Positions 1-8,556 of a stretch of 64,000 nt of DNA are shown piece after piece (the first letter of the stretch is position 1; every line of letters begins with the position of its first letter). The notes below the pieces were generated by a model. That model was not told where the DNA came from. It was given only the letters and a program-made list of their open reading frames with translations, and did no database searches. Source of the stretch: Ancylomarina salipaludis (GTDB lineage Bacteria > Bacteroidota > Bacteroidia > Bacteroidales > Marinifilaceae). Location: NCBI RefSeq assembly GCF_004122035.1, contig NZ_SAXA01000007.1, forward strand, positions 1 to 64,000. The letters run 5' to 3'. The position numbers and the translations under genes were made by a program.

Positions 1-121
1 GAATCTTTTCTTAGATAAAGAATAGGAATAAGATTTTTATAACTTTGGATAACCGTAGATGGATAAAAAGATGACACTACTATCCAAAAAATACTAATAA
101 TCTGTCAAGCTATTTCAGGAG

Positions 122-312
122 AAGACACTCCCTTATAAGTTTCCAACATTCCCCTGGTGATTTTCAGTCTTCCCTTTGTCATTTCCAGCATTCCCCCAAA
201 GGTTTTCCACATTCCCTTTATTATTTTCAGCCTTCCCCCGAACGTTTCTACAATTCCCCTGACTCATTTCCAGCTTCCCCTTTAAAAGTTCTTTATTCCC
301 CTGAACAACATC
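122..312. repeat. Array of about nine diverged units with an exact 21-bp period
   Basis: A TTCCC core recurs at 149, 170, 191, 212, 233, 254, 275 and 296, and a weaker one at 128, always exactly 21 bp apart. The unit is roughly TTCCAGCATTCCCCNNANNN. The array lies just past the 3' end of rimO. On the minus strand a 44-codon frame (267 down to 133) reads as heptads of the form G-(N/K)-x-(E/G/R)-N-x-(K/Q/R/W). The glycine codon is always GGG, so the conservation looks nucleotide-level and not clearly protein-level. The plus strand is also open across the array but has no ATG. No gene is called here. Confidence 0.8.
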
Positions 313-468
313 TAAAGGACAATATCAAAGTTCTGCTTAATAATTTGCATCCACTATATGATAAAGAAAAAGCTTTCACCTGTTTCCATCATTGAAAACA
401 TGCAAAAGCTTTATATATTTTTCCCGACAAACTCTGGCCAGGCGATAATCACTCTAATTAGTAGCGAA

Positions 469-1767
469 TTAGATCACAACAGCGAACAAATCGTAATCTT
501 CGGCATCGGTTATCTCAACTTCACACATCTCACCTATTTTAAGATCAAAGTCTTCACTTGAAATCAAAACCTCGGGATCTACTTCATAAGAATCAAACTC
601 CGTACGTCCGTAATAAAAATCATCATCCTTTCGGTCGATAATCACTTTCATGCTTTCACCAATACGAGCCTGATTGGCTTGGCGCGAAATCTCCTGCTGA
701 AGCTCCATAATTTCATCCTTACGTGCCTCTTTAACCTCTTGAGGGATATCATCAGTATAATGAATCGCAGCATACGTATCATCCTCGTCCGAATAAGGAA
801 AAACTCCCAAACGCTCGAACTTCATTTCCTGAACAAAAGCTTTCAAATCTTCCATATCAGCCTCCGTTTCGCCAGGATGTCCAACCAACATGGTTGTACG
901 CAAAGTGATACCGGGAACCTCTTCTCTAATCCGATTGATTAATTCAACCGTTTGTTCACGATTAATCCCCCGACGCATTAACGACAGCATATTATCACTT
1001 GAATGCTGAAGAGCGATATCCAAATAACGACAGACCTTTGGGTTTTCGCGCATCACCTTAAGAATATCGTAAGGAAATTGTGTTGGATAGGCGTAGTGCA
1101 ATTTAATCCACTCCAAACCTTCAACCTCTGACAGTTTCTCAATCAGCTCAGCCAACATCGATTTGCCATACAAATCGTGCCCGTAATACGATAAATCCTG
1201 AGCAATAACCAAAAATTCTTTCACTCCAGCAGCTGCCAAATTGGTTGCTTCTTCAACAATTTCTTCAACCGGACGAGAAATATGCTTACCGGTAATAATA
1301 GGAATCGCACAATACGAACAACCACGATTACACCCCTCTGATATCTTCAGGTAAGCAAAATGCTTGGGAGTTGTAATCATTCTCATGTTCGAGAAATCAG
1401 GCTTATAGTCTTTGTTTAGTTCTTTAACGATAGACTTCCACTCAAACTTGCCAAAAAACTTATCAACCTCAGGAATTTCAACAGCCAAATCGTCACGATA
1501 GCGTTCCGACAAACAGCCCATAACAAAAAGGGTATCGATAAGGCCCTCTTTCTTAGCATCGGCATATTGCAAAATCATATCGATAGATTCTTCTTTAGCA
1601 TCGCCGATAAATCCACAAGTATTAATAATAATGGTACGGGCATCGCTATTGTCTTCGTCACAGCTTACCACAAACTGGTTCGCATCCAACTGCTTCATCA
1701 AAAGTTCGGTATCCACCAGATTTTTAGAACAACCTAAACTAACGATATTGATTTTATTTTGACTCAT
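469..1767 (-). CDS. rimO: Ribosomal protein S12 methylthiotransferase RimO
   Basis: This 432-residue protein is a radical-SAM methylthiotransferase that adds a methylthio group to a conserved aspartate of ribosomal protein S12. The N-terminal UPF0004 domain carries the three cysteines of the auxiliary iron-sulfur cluster (C13, C51, C85). The radical SAM motif CNRGCSYC places C146, C150 and C153 on the second cluster. A TRAM-like RNA-binding domain fills the last 65 or so residues. Length and motif order match RimO; the YLDIALQHSSD stretch is typical of the family. The paralogue MiaB is less likely, because the acidic C-terminus and the N-terminal SLGCSKN motif fit RimO. It is followed by the 21-bp repeat array. 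Confidence 0.96.
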   Translation of the reverse strand: MSQNKINIVSLGCSKNLVDTELLMKQLDANQFVVSCDEDNSDARTIIINTCGFIGDAKEESIDMILQYADAKKEGLIDTLFVMGCLSERYRDDLAVEIPEVDKFFGKFEWKSIVKELNKDYKPDFSNMRMITTPKHFAYLKISEGCNRGCSYCAIPIITGKHISRPVEEIVEEATNLAAAGVKEFLVIAQDLSYYGHDLYGKSMLAELIEKLSEVEGLEWIKLHYAYPTQFPYDILKVMRENPKVCRYLDIALQHSSDNMLSLMRRGINREQTVELINRIREEVPGITLRTTMLVGHPGETEADMEDLKAFVQEMKFERLGVFPYSDEDDTYAAIHYTDDIPQEVKEARKDEIMELQQEISRQANQARIGESMKVIIDRKDDDFYYGRTEFDSYEVDPEVLISSEDFDLKIGEMCEVEITDAEDYDLFAVVI

Positions 1768-1990
1768 GATTATTTGGTATGAGAGTGTTGATATCAGATT
1801 ATAAATAAAAAGATCAGCGTAATTATTGCCTACTTCATTCTATTTTAGCGCACAAAAATAAGACAAAAAAAAGGGCTTTCCCACTCTTTGCATGTATTTT
1901 GAATACAGTTCTTATGGAATAAACAAAGACAAACGAATCCATTAACTCAATTTAAATCTTTCTTTTCTATCAGGATCTCATCTGTTTTAA

Positions 1991-2025
1991 CAAAAAAAAG
2001 ACCCTTACAAGAGTAAGAGTCTTTC
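1991..2025 (-). terminator. Intrinsic terminator after ftsY
   Basis: The stem AAGACcCTTAC / GTAAGaGTCTT has an AAGA loop and is followed, on the minus strand, by a run of T residues. It lies just past the ftsY stop codon. Confidence 0.8.
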
Positions 2026-2044
2026 CATATATATCTTATTCAGC

Positions 2045-2995
2045 CTAACTGAAAAGCGAATCAACAAATTCATCACGGTTGAAAACCTGAAGGTCGGTCA
2101 TTGCCTCTCCAATTCCAATATACTTCACCGGAATTTTAAATTGATCAGAAACACCAATAACAACACCACCTTTTGCCGTACCATCAAGCTTTGTAATCGC
2201 TAAAGCATTCACATCAGTTGCTAAAGTAAACTGTTTGGCTTGTTCAAATGCATTCTGCCCGGTTGAACCATCCAAAACCAACAAGATTTCATGAGGCGCA
2301 TCAGGAATAACACGATCCATTACACGTTTAATTTTACTCAACTCATTCATCAGGTTAATTTTATTGTGCAAACGTCCGGCTGTATCAATAATCACCACAT
2401 CAATACCATCTTTTTTGGCTTTTGTTAATGTTTCGAATGCCACCGAAGCAGGATCAGCACCCATCCCCTGGTCGACAATTGGTACTTGAACTCTGTCAGC
2501 CCAAATATGTAATTGATCGACAGCAGCTGCACGAAAAGTATCCGCAGCACCTAACATCACCTTGCGTCCTGATTGTTTAAATTGATAAGCGAGTTTACCA
2601 ATAGTGGTCGTTTTACCTACACCATTAACACCAACAACCATAATCACATATGGATTGTCAGATTTTGGTAATTCCCAGGCATCATATTCGCCTTTATTGT
2701 TCTCTTGTAAAAGCCCGGAAATCTCTTCTTTAAGAATGCGATTTAACTCAGATGTACCTAAAAACTTATCTTCGTCAACGCGTTTTTCGATCCTCTCAAT
2801 GATTCGAACAGTTGTATCCACCCCTACATCTGATGAAATCAGAATTTCTTCCAATTCATCCAATACGTCTTCATCAACTTTCGATTTACCAACAACTGCT
2901 CTGGAAAGCTTTTTAAACACACTTTCCTTCGTTTTTGCAAGTCCTTTATCTAGGTTTTCTTTTTTCGATTTTGAAAAAATGCCAAATAATCCCAT
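2045..2995 (-). CDS. ftsY: Signal recognition particle receptor FtsY
   Basis: FtsY is the membrane-associated GTPase that docks the signal recognition particle with its ribosome at the Sec translocon. The 316-residue protein has the helical N domain (about 20-100) followed by the SRP-type G domain. Visible motifs are GVNGVGKT (122-129), DTAGR (204-208) and TKLDG (268-272). The N-terminal acidic A domain of E. coli FtsY is missing, as is usual for short FtsY proteins; only a short basic lead remains. It appears to be a single-gene unit closed by a terminator, transcribed in the same direction as the ribosomal genes upstream. Confidence 0.97.
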   Translation of the reverse strand: MGLFGIFSKSKKENLDKGLAKTKESVFKKLSRAVVGKSKVDEDVLDELEEILISSDVGVDTTVRIIERIEKRVDEDKFLGTSELNRILKEEISGLLQENNKGEYDAWELPKSDNPYVIMVVGVNGVGKTTTIGKLAYQFKQSGRKVMLGAADTFRAAAVDQLHIWADRVQVPIVDQGMGADPASVAFETLTKAKKDGIDVVIIDTAGRLHNKINLMNELSKIKRVMDRVIPDAPHEILLVLDGSTGQNAFEQAKQFTLATDVNALAITKLDGTAKGGVVIGVSDQFKIPVKYIGIGEAMTDLQVFNRDEFVDSLFS

Positions 2996-3152
2996 AGTCT
3001 ATTATACAGTTTAGGCCCGCTAAATTACAAAAAAAATGCTGCTATCGGTTTATAATTATTTTTTTATTTGACTTATCAAGTCTTTAGCAAAAAGATTTGA
3101 AAGCAAGACAAATTCCAGCCCTTCATAAAAAAAAGTTTACTGAATTTTAAAG

Positions 3153-3187
3153 CAAAAAAAAAGCTCCTCATAATTGAGGAGCCTTTA
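3153..3187 (-). terminator. Terminator of the rpmB-rpmG-DUF4295 operon
   Basis: The perfect stem GGCTCCTCA/TGAGGAGC-type hairpin is followed on the minus strand by nine T residues, directly downstream of the DUF4295 gene. Confidence 0.85.
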
Positions 3188-3208
3188 AATCGATATAGAA
3201 ACTCTTTA

Positions 3209-3361
3209 CTATTTAGCAAAGAAATCTTTTACGTCTGCATTAGGAACGATCTCTTCTTTAAAAGAATATGCTCCTGTTTTAGGTGATTTAACCATCTTGA
3301 TTACTTTGGCGTAACCACGACCTTCACCTTTTTGTAAGGTTGCTACTACTTTCTTAGCCAT
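3209..3361 (-). CDS. Small DUF4295 protein downstream of rpmG
   Basis: This 50-residue basic protein begins MAKKVVATLQKGEGRGYAKV and ends VKDFFAK. It starts 9 bp after the rpmG stop and ends just before the operon terminator. A short lysine-rich DUF4295 protein in this exact place is a hallmark of Bacteroidota. Its position and composition suggest a ribosome-associated role, but no function is established from the sequence. Confidence 0.88.
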   Translation of the reverse strand: MAKKVVATLQKGEGRGYAKVIKMVKSPKTGAYSFKEEIVPNADVKDFFAK

Positions 3362-3370
3362 AACTTAATA

Positions 3371-3553
3371 TTATTTAATTTCTCTATGAAGAGTAACTTT
3401 TTTCAAAATTCTATTATACTTCTTCAACTCCATACGATCAGGAGTATTCTTTTTGTTCTTAGTAGTAATGTATCTTGAAGTTCCAGGCATTCCACTATCT
3501 TTATGCTCAGTACACTCAAGAATTACTTGTACTCTATTACCTTTTTTAGCCAT
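3371..3553 (-). CDS. rpmG: 50S ribosomal protein L33
   Basis: This 60-residue protein of the large ribosomal subunit starts [18 protein letters not shown] and ends with the [17 protein letters not shown] region typical of L33. Only one cysteine (C14) is present, so the zinc-binding CxxC pairs are absent and this is the zinc-independent form. It lies 12 bp after rpmB and 9 bp before the DUF4295 gene, so the three are presumably co-transcribed. Confidence 0.97.
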   Translation of the reverse strand: MAKKGNRVQVILECTEHKDSGMPGTSRYITTKNKKNTPDRMELKKYNRILKKVTLHREIK

Positions 3554-3565
3554 TTTATATGCCTT

Positions 3566-3808
3566 TTAATAATTTTTAATAAATCCTTTTTCTTGAGCTT
3601 TTTTCAAAGCACCTTGAACACCTAATTTGTTAATTAGACGTACACCGGCAGCAGAAATTCTTAATTCAATCCAGCGATCTTCCTCAGGAAGATAGAACTT
3701 CTTATCGAATAGATTTGGATAAAATCTTCTCTTAGTTCTTCTTTTAGAGTGAGAAACATTATTTCCCACCATTACGCTCTTTCCAGTAATTTGACAAACT
3801 CTTGACAT
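3566..3808 (-). CDS. rpmB: 50S ribosomal protein L28
   Basis: This 80-residue large-subunit protein opens with [20 protein letters not shown], the standard L28 signature, followed by a basic [12 protein letters not shown] stretch. It is the first gene of a three-gene ribosomal operon (rpmB, rpmG, DUF4295). Its start is fixed by the conserved MSRVCQ N-terminus. A candidate promoter lies about 75 bp upstream. Confidence 0.97.
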   Translation of the reverse strand: MSRVCQITGKSVMVGNNVSHSKRRTKRRFYPNLFDKKFYLPEEDRWIELRISAAGVRLINKLGVQGALKKAQEKGFIKNY

Positions 3809-3880
3809 AGTCCAGATTATTTTTTTTCCTTAAATGCTTTTCAAACAGTGCGCAAAATACGCAATAATTTTCGAATTATT

Positions 3881-3888
3881 CAAATCTA
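3881..3888 (-). promoter_or_regulatory. Candidate -7 box for the rpmB operon
   Basis: On the minus strand the octamer is TAGATTTG, matching the Bacteroidota -7 consensus TAnnTTTG, about 73 bp upstream of the rpmB start. No well-spaced -33 TTG was found, so support is moderate. Confidence 0.4.
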
Positions 3889-4062
3889 TTTGTAAGTTTT
3901 TTACAGTGAAATAGCAAATTTTATTTTCCGACTGACATGTAGCATCGAGAAAGTCCAATAATAAAGTAGCACACAGCTTTTTCTTCAAATTATTTGAGCG
4001 GACAAAGTTAGCATAAATACCTACTTACACGCTATAATTCGCAAATATTTCAAGCCTATTTT

Positions 4063-4668
4063 CTATAAAACCTCCTTTATCATAGGAATCAAGGTTCTTA
4101 TTGAAACCGCAACATTGGTCATAAAGAGCTTAACTGAAATAGCTAACAAGATGATTCCAAACACTTTTCGTAAGATATGAATCCCACCTTCACCTAAAAA
4201 TCGTTCCACAATAGAAGTCGATCTCAAAACAAGATAAACAATGAATAAATTAAGAACCAGAGCAGCAATAATATTCTCAAGAGCATATTCTGCACGCAAA
4301 GCAACAACCGAAGTAAACGATCCCGCTCCTGCAACCAAAGGAAATGCAATCGGAACAATAGATACTCCGGAAGGGCCATCGTATTTAATAATTTCAATTC
4401 CTAAAGCCATCTCCACTCCCATTATAAACAAGATAAACGAACCTGCAATGGCAAAACTCGAAATATCTACTCCAAAAAGCCCTAACAATTTCTCACCCAA
4501 AAAAGTGAATCCAATTAATACAACAAGGGCAACAACACTTGCTTTTAGCGCTTTAATTTCGCCTCCTTTTTTCTTTAAATCCACAAGTATTGGAATGGCT
4601 CCAATAATATCAATTACGGCAAACAGTACCATAAAAGCAGAAACGATCTCAATAAAACTAAAATGCAT
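4063..4668 (-). CDS. MarC family integral membrane protein
   Basis: This 201-residue very hydrophobic protein has about six membrane segments and the MarC/UPF0056 (NAAT) pattern, with an IDIIGAIPILVDLKKKG stretch near residue 20 and FPLVAGAGSFTS near residue 110. MarC proteins sit in the inner membrane. Their substrate is not settled; despite the name, a role in multiple antibiotic resistance is not supported. It stands alone, convergent with nothing close, and has a 250-bp gap to rpmB. The family call is solid and the function unknown. Confidence 0.9.
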   Translation of the reverse strand: MHFSFIEIVSAFMVLFAVIDIIGAIPILVDLKKKGGEIKALKASVVALVVLIGFTFLGEKLLGLFGVDISSFAIAGSFILFIMGVEMALGIEIIKYDGPSGVSIVPIAFPLVAGAGSFTSVVALRAEYALENIIAALVLNLFIVYLVLRSTSIVERFLGEGGIHILRKVFGIILLAISVKLFMTNVAVSIRTLIPMIKEVL

Positions 4669-4864
4669 ACTCTTTTCTTTTTAAGCCCCGATTCGTATCA
4701 GGATAAAACATATTTTCTAATCCAAATTGAAACAATGACACTTCGCATTGTTTAAAAGTATGACCAATTAAACAAGTTTAACACATCTCATTTTCTCAAA
4801 ATGCGTGCAAATATAATACAGTTTTCTCAATTTTTGTTAAAATTACAACAATTCAATAGGCTTT

Positions 4865-5371
4865 CTAAATCAAATCTTCAATTGCAATCACAAGTTTTGC
4901 ATTTATACGAACCATCAACTTTTCAATCAAGCCCAGAAAGTTTTCAAAAAAAATATCCGACTCAACCAATTCGTCAAGTCTGGACAAGTCATCACCAATT
5001 TGCCAATAATCCTGTTCTGATTTGTTCCAATTCTTTATCATTTCAAGACAATGAATTGGTAGAATAATAGAAAAACCATAAATAGGAATAGGCATTAATC
5101 CAAAAACATCATCCTCAAAAATCTTATCTATCTCTTCAGCCAGAGCATTCAAATAACCATTAAAACAATCAAAAAGATCTTCTAAAAAATCCACATCGTT
5201 TATATCCAATTCAGCAAGTTCGTTCTTCGAATCATTATATATGGCATGTATTAATAACAAATATGCCTCGATTTTCTCAATTTTACCATCTTTAGTCATT
5301 CCAGGCTGAACTTTATAAAATTCCAATATATTATTTAAAATCTCCAATCGAGAGATATTTTCCTCTTCCAT
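4865..5371 (-). CDS. Hypothetical acidic protein
   Basis: This 168-residue protein is predicted mostly alpha-helical and acidic (ELAELDINDVDFLEDLFD around residues 50-68). It has no signal peptide and only one hydrophobic stretch (PIPIYGFSIILPIHC, about 95-109), probably buried. No family is recognised. It is divergent from the DUF6155 gene, and the 103-bp gap between them contains a 15-bp tandem repeat. Codon use and composition resemble neighbouring genes, so the frame is probably real. Confidence 0.65.
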   Translation of the reverse strand: MEEENISRLEILNNILEFYKVQPGMTKDGKIEKIEAYLLLIHAIYNDSKNELAELDINDVDFLEDLFDCFNGYLNALAEEIDKIFEDDVFGLMPIPIYGFSIILPIHCLEMIKNWNKSEQDYWQIGDDLSRLDELVESDIFFENFLGLIEKLMVRINAKLVIAIEDLI

Positions 5372-5383
5372 TATTTAAAGCTT

Positions 5384-5415
5384 AATATTACTTATTACAA
5401 TATTACTTATTTTTG
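5384..5415 (+). promoter_or_regulatory. 15-bp tandem repeat overlapping a candidate promoter
   Basis: AATATTACTTATTAC (5384-5398) is followed directly by AATATTACTTATTTT (5399-5413). The second copy runs into TATTTTTG (5408-5415), a perfect TAnnTTTG -7 box for the DUF6155 gene 60 bp downstream. The repeat lies between two divergent genes and could be an operator. No -33 element is evident. Confidence 0.4.
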
Positions 5416-5474
5416 ACAAACCAATGATCAATTGTTAAGTGGAAGTAAACACAATTGAATAAAACCGGACTTTT

Positions 5475-5999
5475 ATGAGTAAACGCGATTTAAAACTTTA
5501 TTTGCATGATCTGAATAAAGAACAACTCCAAGATCAAGTTACAGAACTCTATTCACGTTTTAAGGAAGTGAAAGAATATTACGACTTTGCTTTTAATCCA
5601 AATGAAAACAAACTTATAGAAGAGTGTAAGTTTAAAATCTCAAAAGAATACTTCCCCAATACAAAGAGAAGAGCTAAGTGCAGGCGTTCTGTTGCACAAA
5701 ACTATATTCGTCACTTTAAACGTTTAGGTGTTGAACCGTCTCACATTGCAGATATCATGCTCTACAATATCGAAATTGCACAAACATTCTCTTCAGAAAA
5801 AGAAAACATTCAGGATGCTTTTTGCAAAAGTATGTTAAAATCATTTGAAGAAGCCCTTACCTTCACTTCAGACAATGGTCTGTTAAAGGAGTTTTCTTCA
5901 CGAATTGAAAAAATCGCAGACGAAAGTTCAATCCAAAGGTGGTTTAATAAAGAATCTTTTGTGAAATTGACCGATCACCAAAACTTAACATATCATTAA
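5475..5999 (+). CDS. DUF6155 family protein
   Basis: This 174-residue soluble protein starts MSKRDLKLYLHDLNKEQLQ, has a conserved FNPNENKLIEECKFKISKEYFP block (about 42-63) and a basic patch TKRRAKCRRSVAQ. This arrangement matches the DUF6155 family as I remember it. The function is unknown; the helical, basic middle could bind nucleic acid, but that is a guess. The gene is monocistronic, preceded by a TAnnTTTG-like promoter. Confidence 0.75.
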   Translation: MSKRDLKLYLHDLNKEQLQDQVTELYSRFKEVKEYYDFAFNPNENKLIEECKFKISKEYFPNTKRRAKCRRSVAQNYIRHFKRLGVEPSHIADIMLYNIEIAQTFSSEKENIQDAFCKSMLKSFEEALTFTSDNGLLKEFSSRIEKIADESSIQRWFNKESFVKLTDHQNLTYH

Positions 6000-6148
6000 T
6001 TAAGAGTACTATGTGGAATATCATTTAAACACGATAAAACAATAAAATCACATGATAAATTGATCAATAATAAGTGTATCCTTTTTATAAAATCATTATA
6101 AACAAGGAAAATAAAAACAAAATTTAGCAAATAGTTCAATAAAATTTC

Positions 6149-6156
6149 TAACTTTA
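6149..6156 (+). promoter_or_regulatory. Candidate -7 box for a small RNA
   Basis: TAACTTTA differs from TAnnTTTG only at the last base. It lies 5-8 bp before the start of a stretch that ends in a strong terminator and has no good ORF. Confidence 0.3.
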
Positions 6157-6162
6157 GTTCGG

Positions 6163-6286
6163 AAATTCTATACAGAACATAGGATTTGCAAACTAAATGA
6201 TTGCAAGCGAAAGCTTGGTTAGTAGGTTAATTAATCCTTTAGAATTATTTGCCCATGTTTCCCCTAAAACATGGGCATTTTTTTTC
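6163..6286 (+). ncRNA. Putative small RNA with GNRA hairpin and strong terminator
   Basis: This intergenic stretch of about 120 nt carries two clear RNA elements. CAAGC-GAAA-GCTTG (6204-6217) is a perfect hairpin closed by a GNRA tetraloop. A 10-bp perfect stem (6251-6260 with 6267-6276) is followed by eight T residues, a textbook intrinsic terminator. The nearest upstream gene ends at 5999 and the next begins near 6796, so the terminator has no obvious protein-coding client. A weak -7 box precedes it. It could instead be a long 3' UTR of the DUF6155 gene. No known RNA family is recognised. Confidence 0.5.
6251..6286 (+). terminator. Strong orphan intrinsic terminator
   Basis: GCCCATGTTT / AAACATGGGC with a six-base loop, followed by a T run. 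It ends the putative small RNA. Confidence 0.9.
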
Positions 6287-6766
6287 AAATTCCCCCTTCC
6301 TCTCCTAAGATCCATTTGACTCAGTTCAAAAGAAGAATACAAGCTCTTGTAATTCTATATTTTTTTTTACATTTGGTTTGCTCCTTATTTTTAATTAAAT
6401 TATGTAATCGAAAACGAAAGTATTTAATCAATTTTAAAGAGAATTTATTTTTAATATTTTTTTAACACAACGCCAAAAATCATCCCCGTTTTCAATTTTA
6501 TCAACGCGCAAACGAAATCGTTTGCATAAAATATGATTAATTTATTTTTTCTCTAATCAATCACTATTAAAAGACATAACGGTCCGAAACAATTGAAAAT
6601 TAAGAAGTAAGAGTTGGAAGTAAAATAGAAAACTTGGAAAAAGCTACTGTATCAGGAAGATATACAACTTCTTTCCCACGTTAAACCTACAAAATATCAA
6701 TGAGAATAAATAAAAAATAAATGTAAAAAATAGATTTACATATTAGGATAGTTAAATATCTCGTCA
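6287..6766. other. AT-rich intergenic stretch, nothing recognised
   Basis: About 480 bp of very AT-rich sequence between the small-RNA terminator and the pckA promoter. A 64-codon plus-strand frame (6271-6465) begins inside the terminator hairpin and has low-complexity hydrophobic content, so it is not called. No repeats, tRNA or riboswitch-like folds were noticed. Confidence 0.6.
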
Positions 6767-6774
6767 TAGTTTTG
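6767..6774 (+). promoter_or_regulatory. -7 promoter box of pckA
   Basis: TAGTTTTG matches TAnnTTTG exactly. Transcription would start near 6780, giving a 5' UTR of about 15 nt before ATG 6796. This argues against the TTG at 6772 as the start codon. Confidence 0.5.
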
Positions 6775-6795
6775 GGCTTCCAAACTAAAAAAAAT

Positions 6796-8457
6796 ATGAT
6801 GAGTACAATTGAAATTAGCATGATTGAAGAACTAAAGAAAGTTTTAGAAAAACATCAAGATGTTAGAGATGATCTTTCAAGAGAAGATTTAATTACAAAA
6901 GCTGTTGAAAATAAAGATGCCATTGTAACACCCAACGGTGCACTTGCTACTTGGACACCATCTAATTCAACTGGTCGTAGCCCTAAAGACACATATATTG
7001 TTAGAAACCCGGAAAGTGAATTAAATATTGACTGGACATCACCTAATAATATCGGCCTCAACCCGCAAACGTTTGCGCTCATCTATGAAGATGCTCTAAA
7101 AACAATTCAAAGCAAAAAAACCATATTTACCACTACACGAGTAATCGGTGCAGATGCTAAATATGCACTCCCAGTAAAAACAATTTCTGACAAAGCTCTT
7201 AATCAGGTTTTCATCGACAATATGTTTCGACCTGTACCTGAAGATATTCAGAAATCGATTTTTGCTGATCAGGAATTCCAACTAATTGCACTTCCTAACG
7301 ATGAATTAGATAAAGACCGTTATAAAGGTCTTGTGCGTGATTTGCCAAACGGAGAAACATCAGGACTTTGCGTTGTTGTTGATTTTGACAAACGAATCGG
7401 TATTGTTTTCGGTTCAAAATATCAGGGTAGCATGAAAAAATTGATGTTTACCGTGATGAACTACCTGCTTCCTTTTAATGGTGTATTGCCATTACATTGC
7501 TCAGCGAATGAAGGAAAAGATAAAGATTCTGCTTTACTATTAGGTCTTTCAGGAACTGGTAAAACAACCCTTTCTGCTGATCCTAATCGTGCCCTTTTAG
7601 GTGACGATGAACATGGATGGAGCGACAATGGTATTTTCAATTTCGAAAACGGATGTTATGCCAAGATGATTGATATGGAGCGTAAAAACGAACCTGAGAT
7701 TTGGGATGCCGTTATGCACAATGCAGATTACAAGAAACATGGTGCGATCATTGAAAATGCAATGATGTATCCTAATGGAGAGATTGATTTCTTCGATACA
7801 AGATACACACCAAACTCACGTGCATCTTATCCTCTTGAGTTCTTAAACAATATCAAACCTGAGTCTACAGCTGGTCATCCTAAAACAATTCTATTCCTGA
7901 CTGCTGATGCTTATGGCGTATTGCCTCCTGTATCAAAATTAACAAAAGAACAGGCTATGCTTTGGTTCCTAATGGGATATACCTCAAAATTAGCAGGTAC
8001 CGAGACCGGAGTTACTGAACCTCAGGCAACTTTCTCTCGTTTCTTCGGACAACCATTTATGCCTTGTAATCCAAACATTTATGCAGATATGCTTGGAGCT
8101 AAAATGGATGAGCACAACACCAATGTATTCTTAATCAATACCGGATGGAGCGGCGGATCATACGGAACCGGATCTCGTATCAAATTAAAGTATACAAGAG
8201 CAATGGTTGATGCAGCTTTAAATGGTGAGCTTGATAAGGTTGAGTATGTTAAGGACGAATTATTCCACGTGAATGTTCCGACAACTTGTCCTAATGTTCC
8301 TACTGAAATGTTGCTTCCAATCAACACTTGGGAAGATAAACAGGCTTACAAGACTACTGCAGAAAACTTAGCGAAGAAATTTTCTGAGAATTACGACAAA
8401 GCATATAGCAAGCAAGATATAGATGCTGCTATTATTGCCCAGTGTCCAGGAAAATAA
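6796..8457 (+). CDS. pckA: Phosphoenolpyruvate carboxykinase (ATP)
   Basis: PckA converts oxaloacetate and ATP to phosphoenolpyruvate, CO2 and ADP. In anaerobic Bacteroidota it often runs in the carboxylating direction toward succinate. From ATG 6796 it is 553 residues, the usual size. The kinase-1a P-loop GLSGTGKT lies at 250-257 and the metal-binding GDDEHGWSDNG follows at about 269. The NYLLPFNGVLPLHCSANEG block and the C-terminal GGSYGTGSRIKL are typical of the ATP-dependent family. The frame extends upstream to a TTG at 6772, but that codon overlaps the promoter box, so the ATG pair at 6796/6799 is preferred. Confidence 0.97.
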   Translation: MMSTIEISMIEELKKVLEKHQDVRDDLSREDLITKAVENKDAIVTPNGALATWTPSNSTGRSPKDTYIVRNPESELNIDWTSPNNIGLNPQTFALIYEDALKTIQSKKTIFTTTRVIGADAKYALPVKTISDKALNQVFIDNMFRPVPEDIQKSIFADQEFQLIALPNDELDKDRYKGLVRDLPNGETSGLCVVVDFDKRIGIVFGSKYQGSMKKLMFTVMNYLLPFNGVLPLHCSANEGKDKDSALLLGLSGTGKTTLSADPNRALLGDDEHGWSDNGIFNFENGCYAKMIDMERKNEPEIWDAVMHNADYKKHGAIIENAMMYPNGEIDFFDTRYTPNSRASYPLEFLNNIKPESTAGHPKTILFLTADAYGVLPPVSKLTKEQAMLWFLMGYTSKLAGTETGVTEPQATFSRFFGQPFMPCNPNIYADMLGAKMDEHNTNVFLINTGWSGGSYGTGSRIKLKYTRAMVDAALNGELDKVEYVKDELFHVNVPTTCPNVPTEMLLPINTWEDKQAYKTTAENLAKKFSENYDKAYSKQDIDAAIIAQCPGK

Positions 8458-8493
8458 GACCCAACTTTTTGATTCTATAGGAATCTCATAAAT

Positions 8494-8535
8494 AAAAAAT
8501 GGCTATCGGTTGATTTCGATAGCCATTTCTTATTA
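8494..8535. terminator. Bidirectional terminator between pckA and the NRDE gene
   Basis: The 11-bp perfect stem AATGGCTATCG / CGATAGCCATT is flanked by an A run on the left and a T-rich run on the right, so it can stop both convergent genes. Confidence 0.8.
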
Positions 8536-8556
8536 TTATCATTTAATTACAAAATC

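Noticed and set aside
358-561. 67-codon plus-strand frame between the 21-bp array and rimO
   Set aside because: It overlaps the rimO 3' end on the opposite strand and has no recognisable motif or promoter.
6271-6465. 64-codon plus-strand frame starting in the orphan terminator
   Set aside because: Its first codons lie inside the terminator stem and T run, and the content is low-complexity hydrophobic; no plausible start or promoter.
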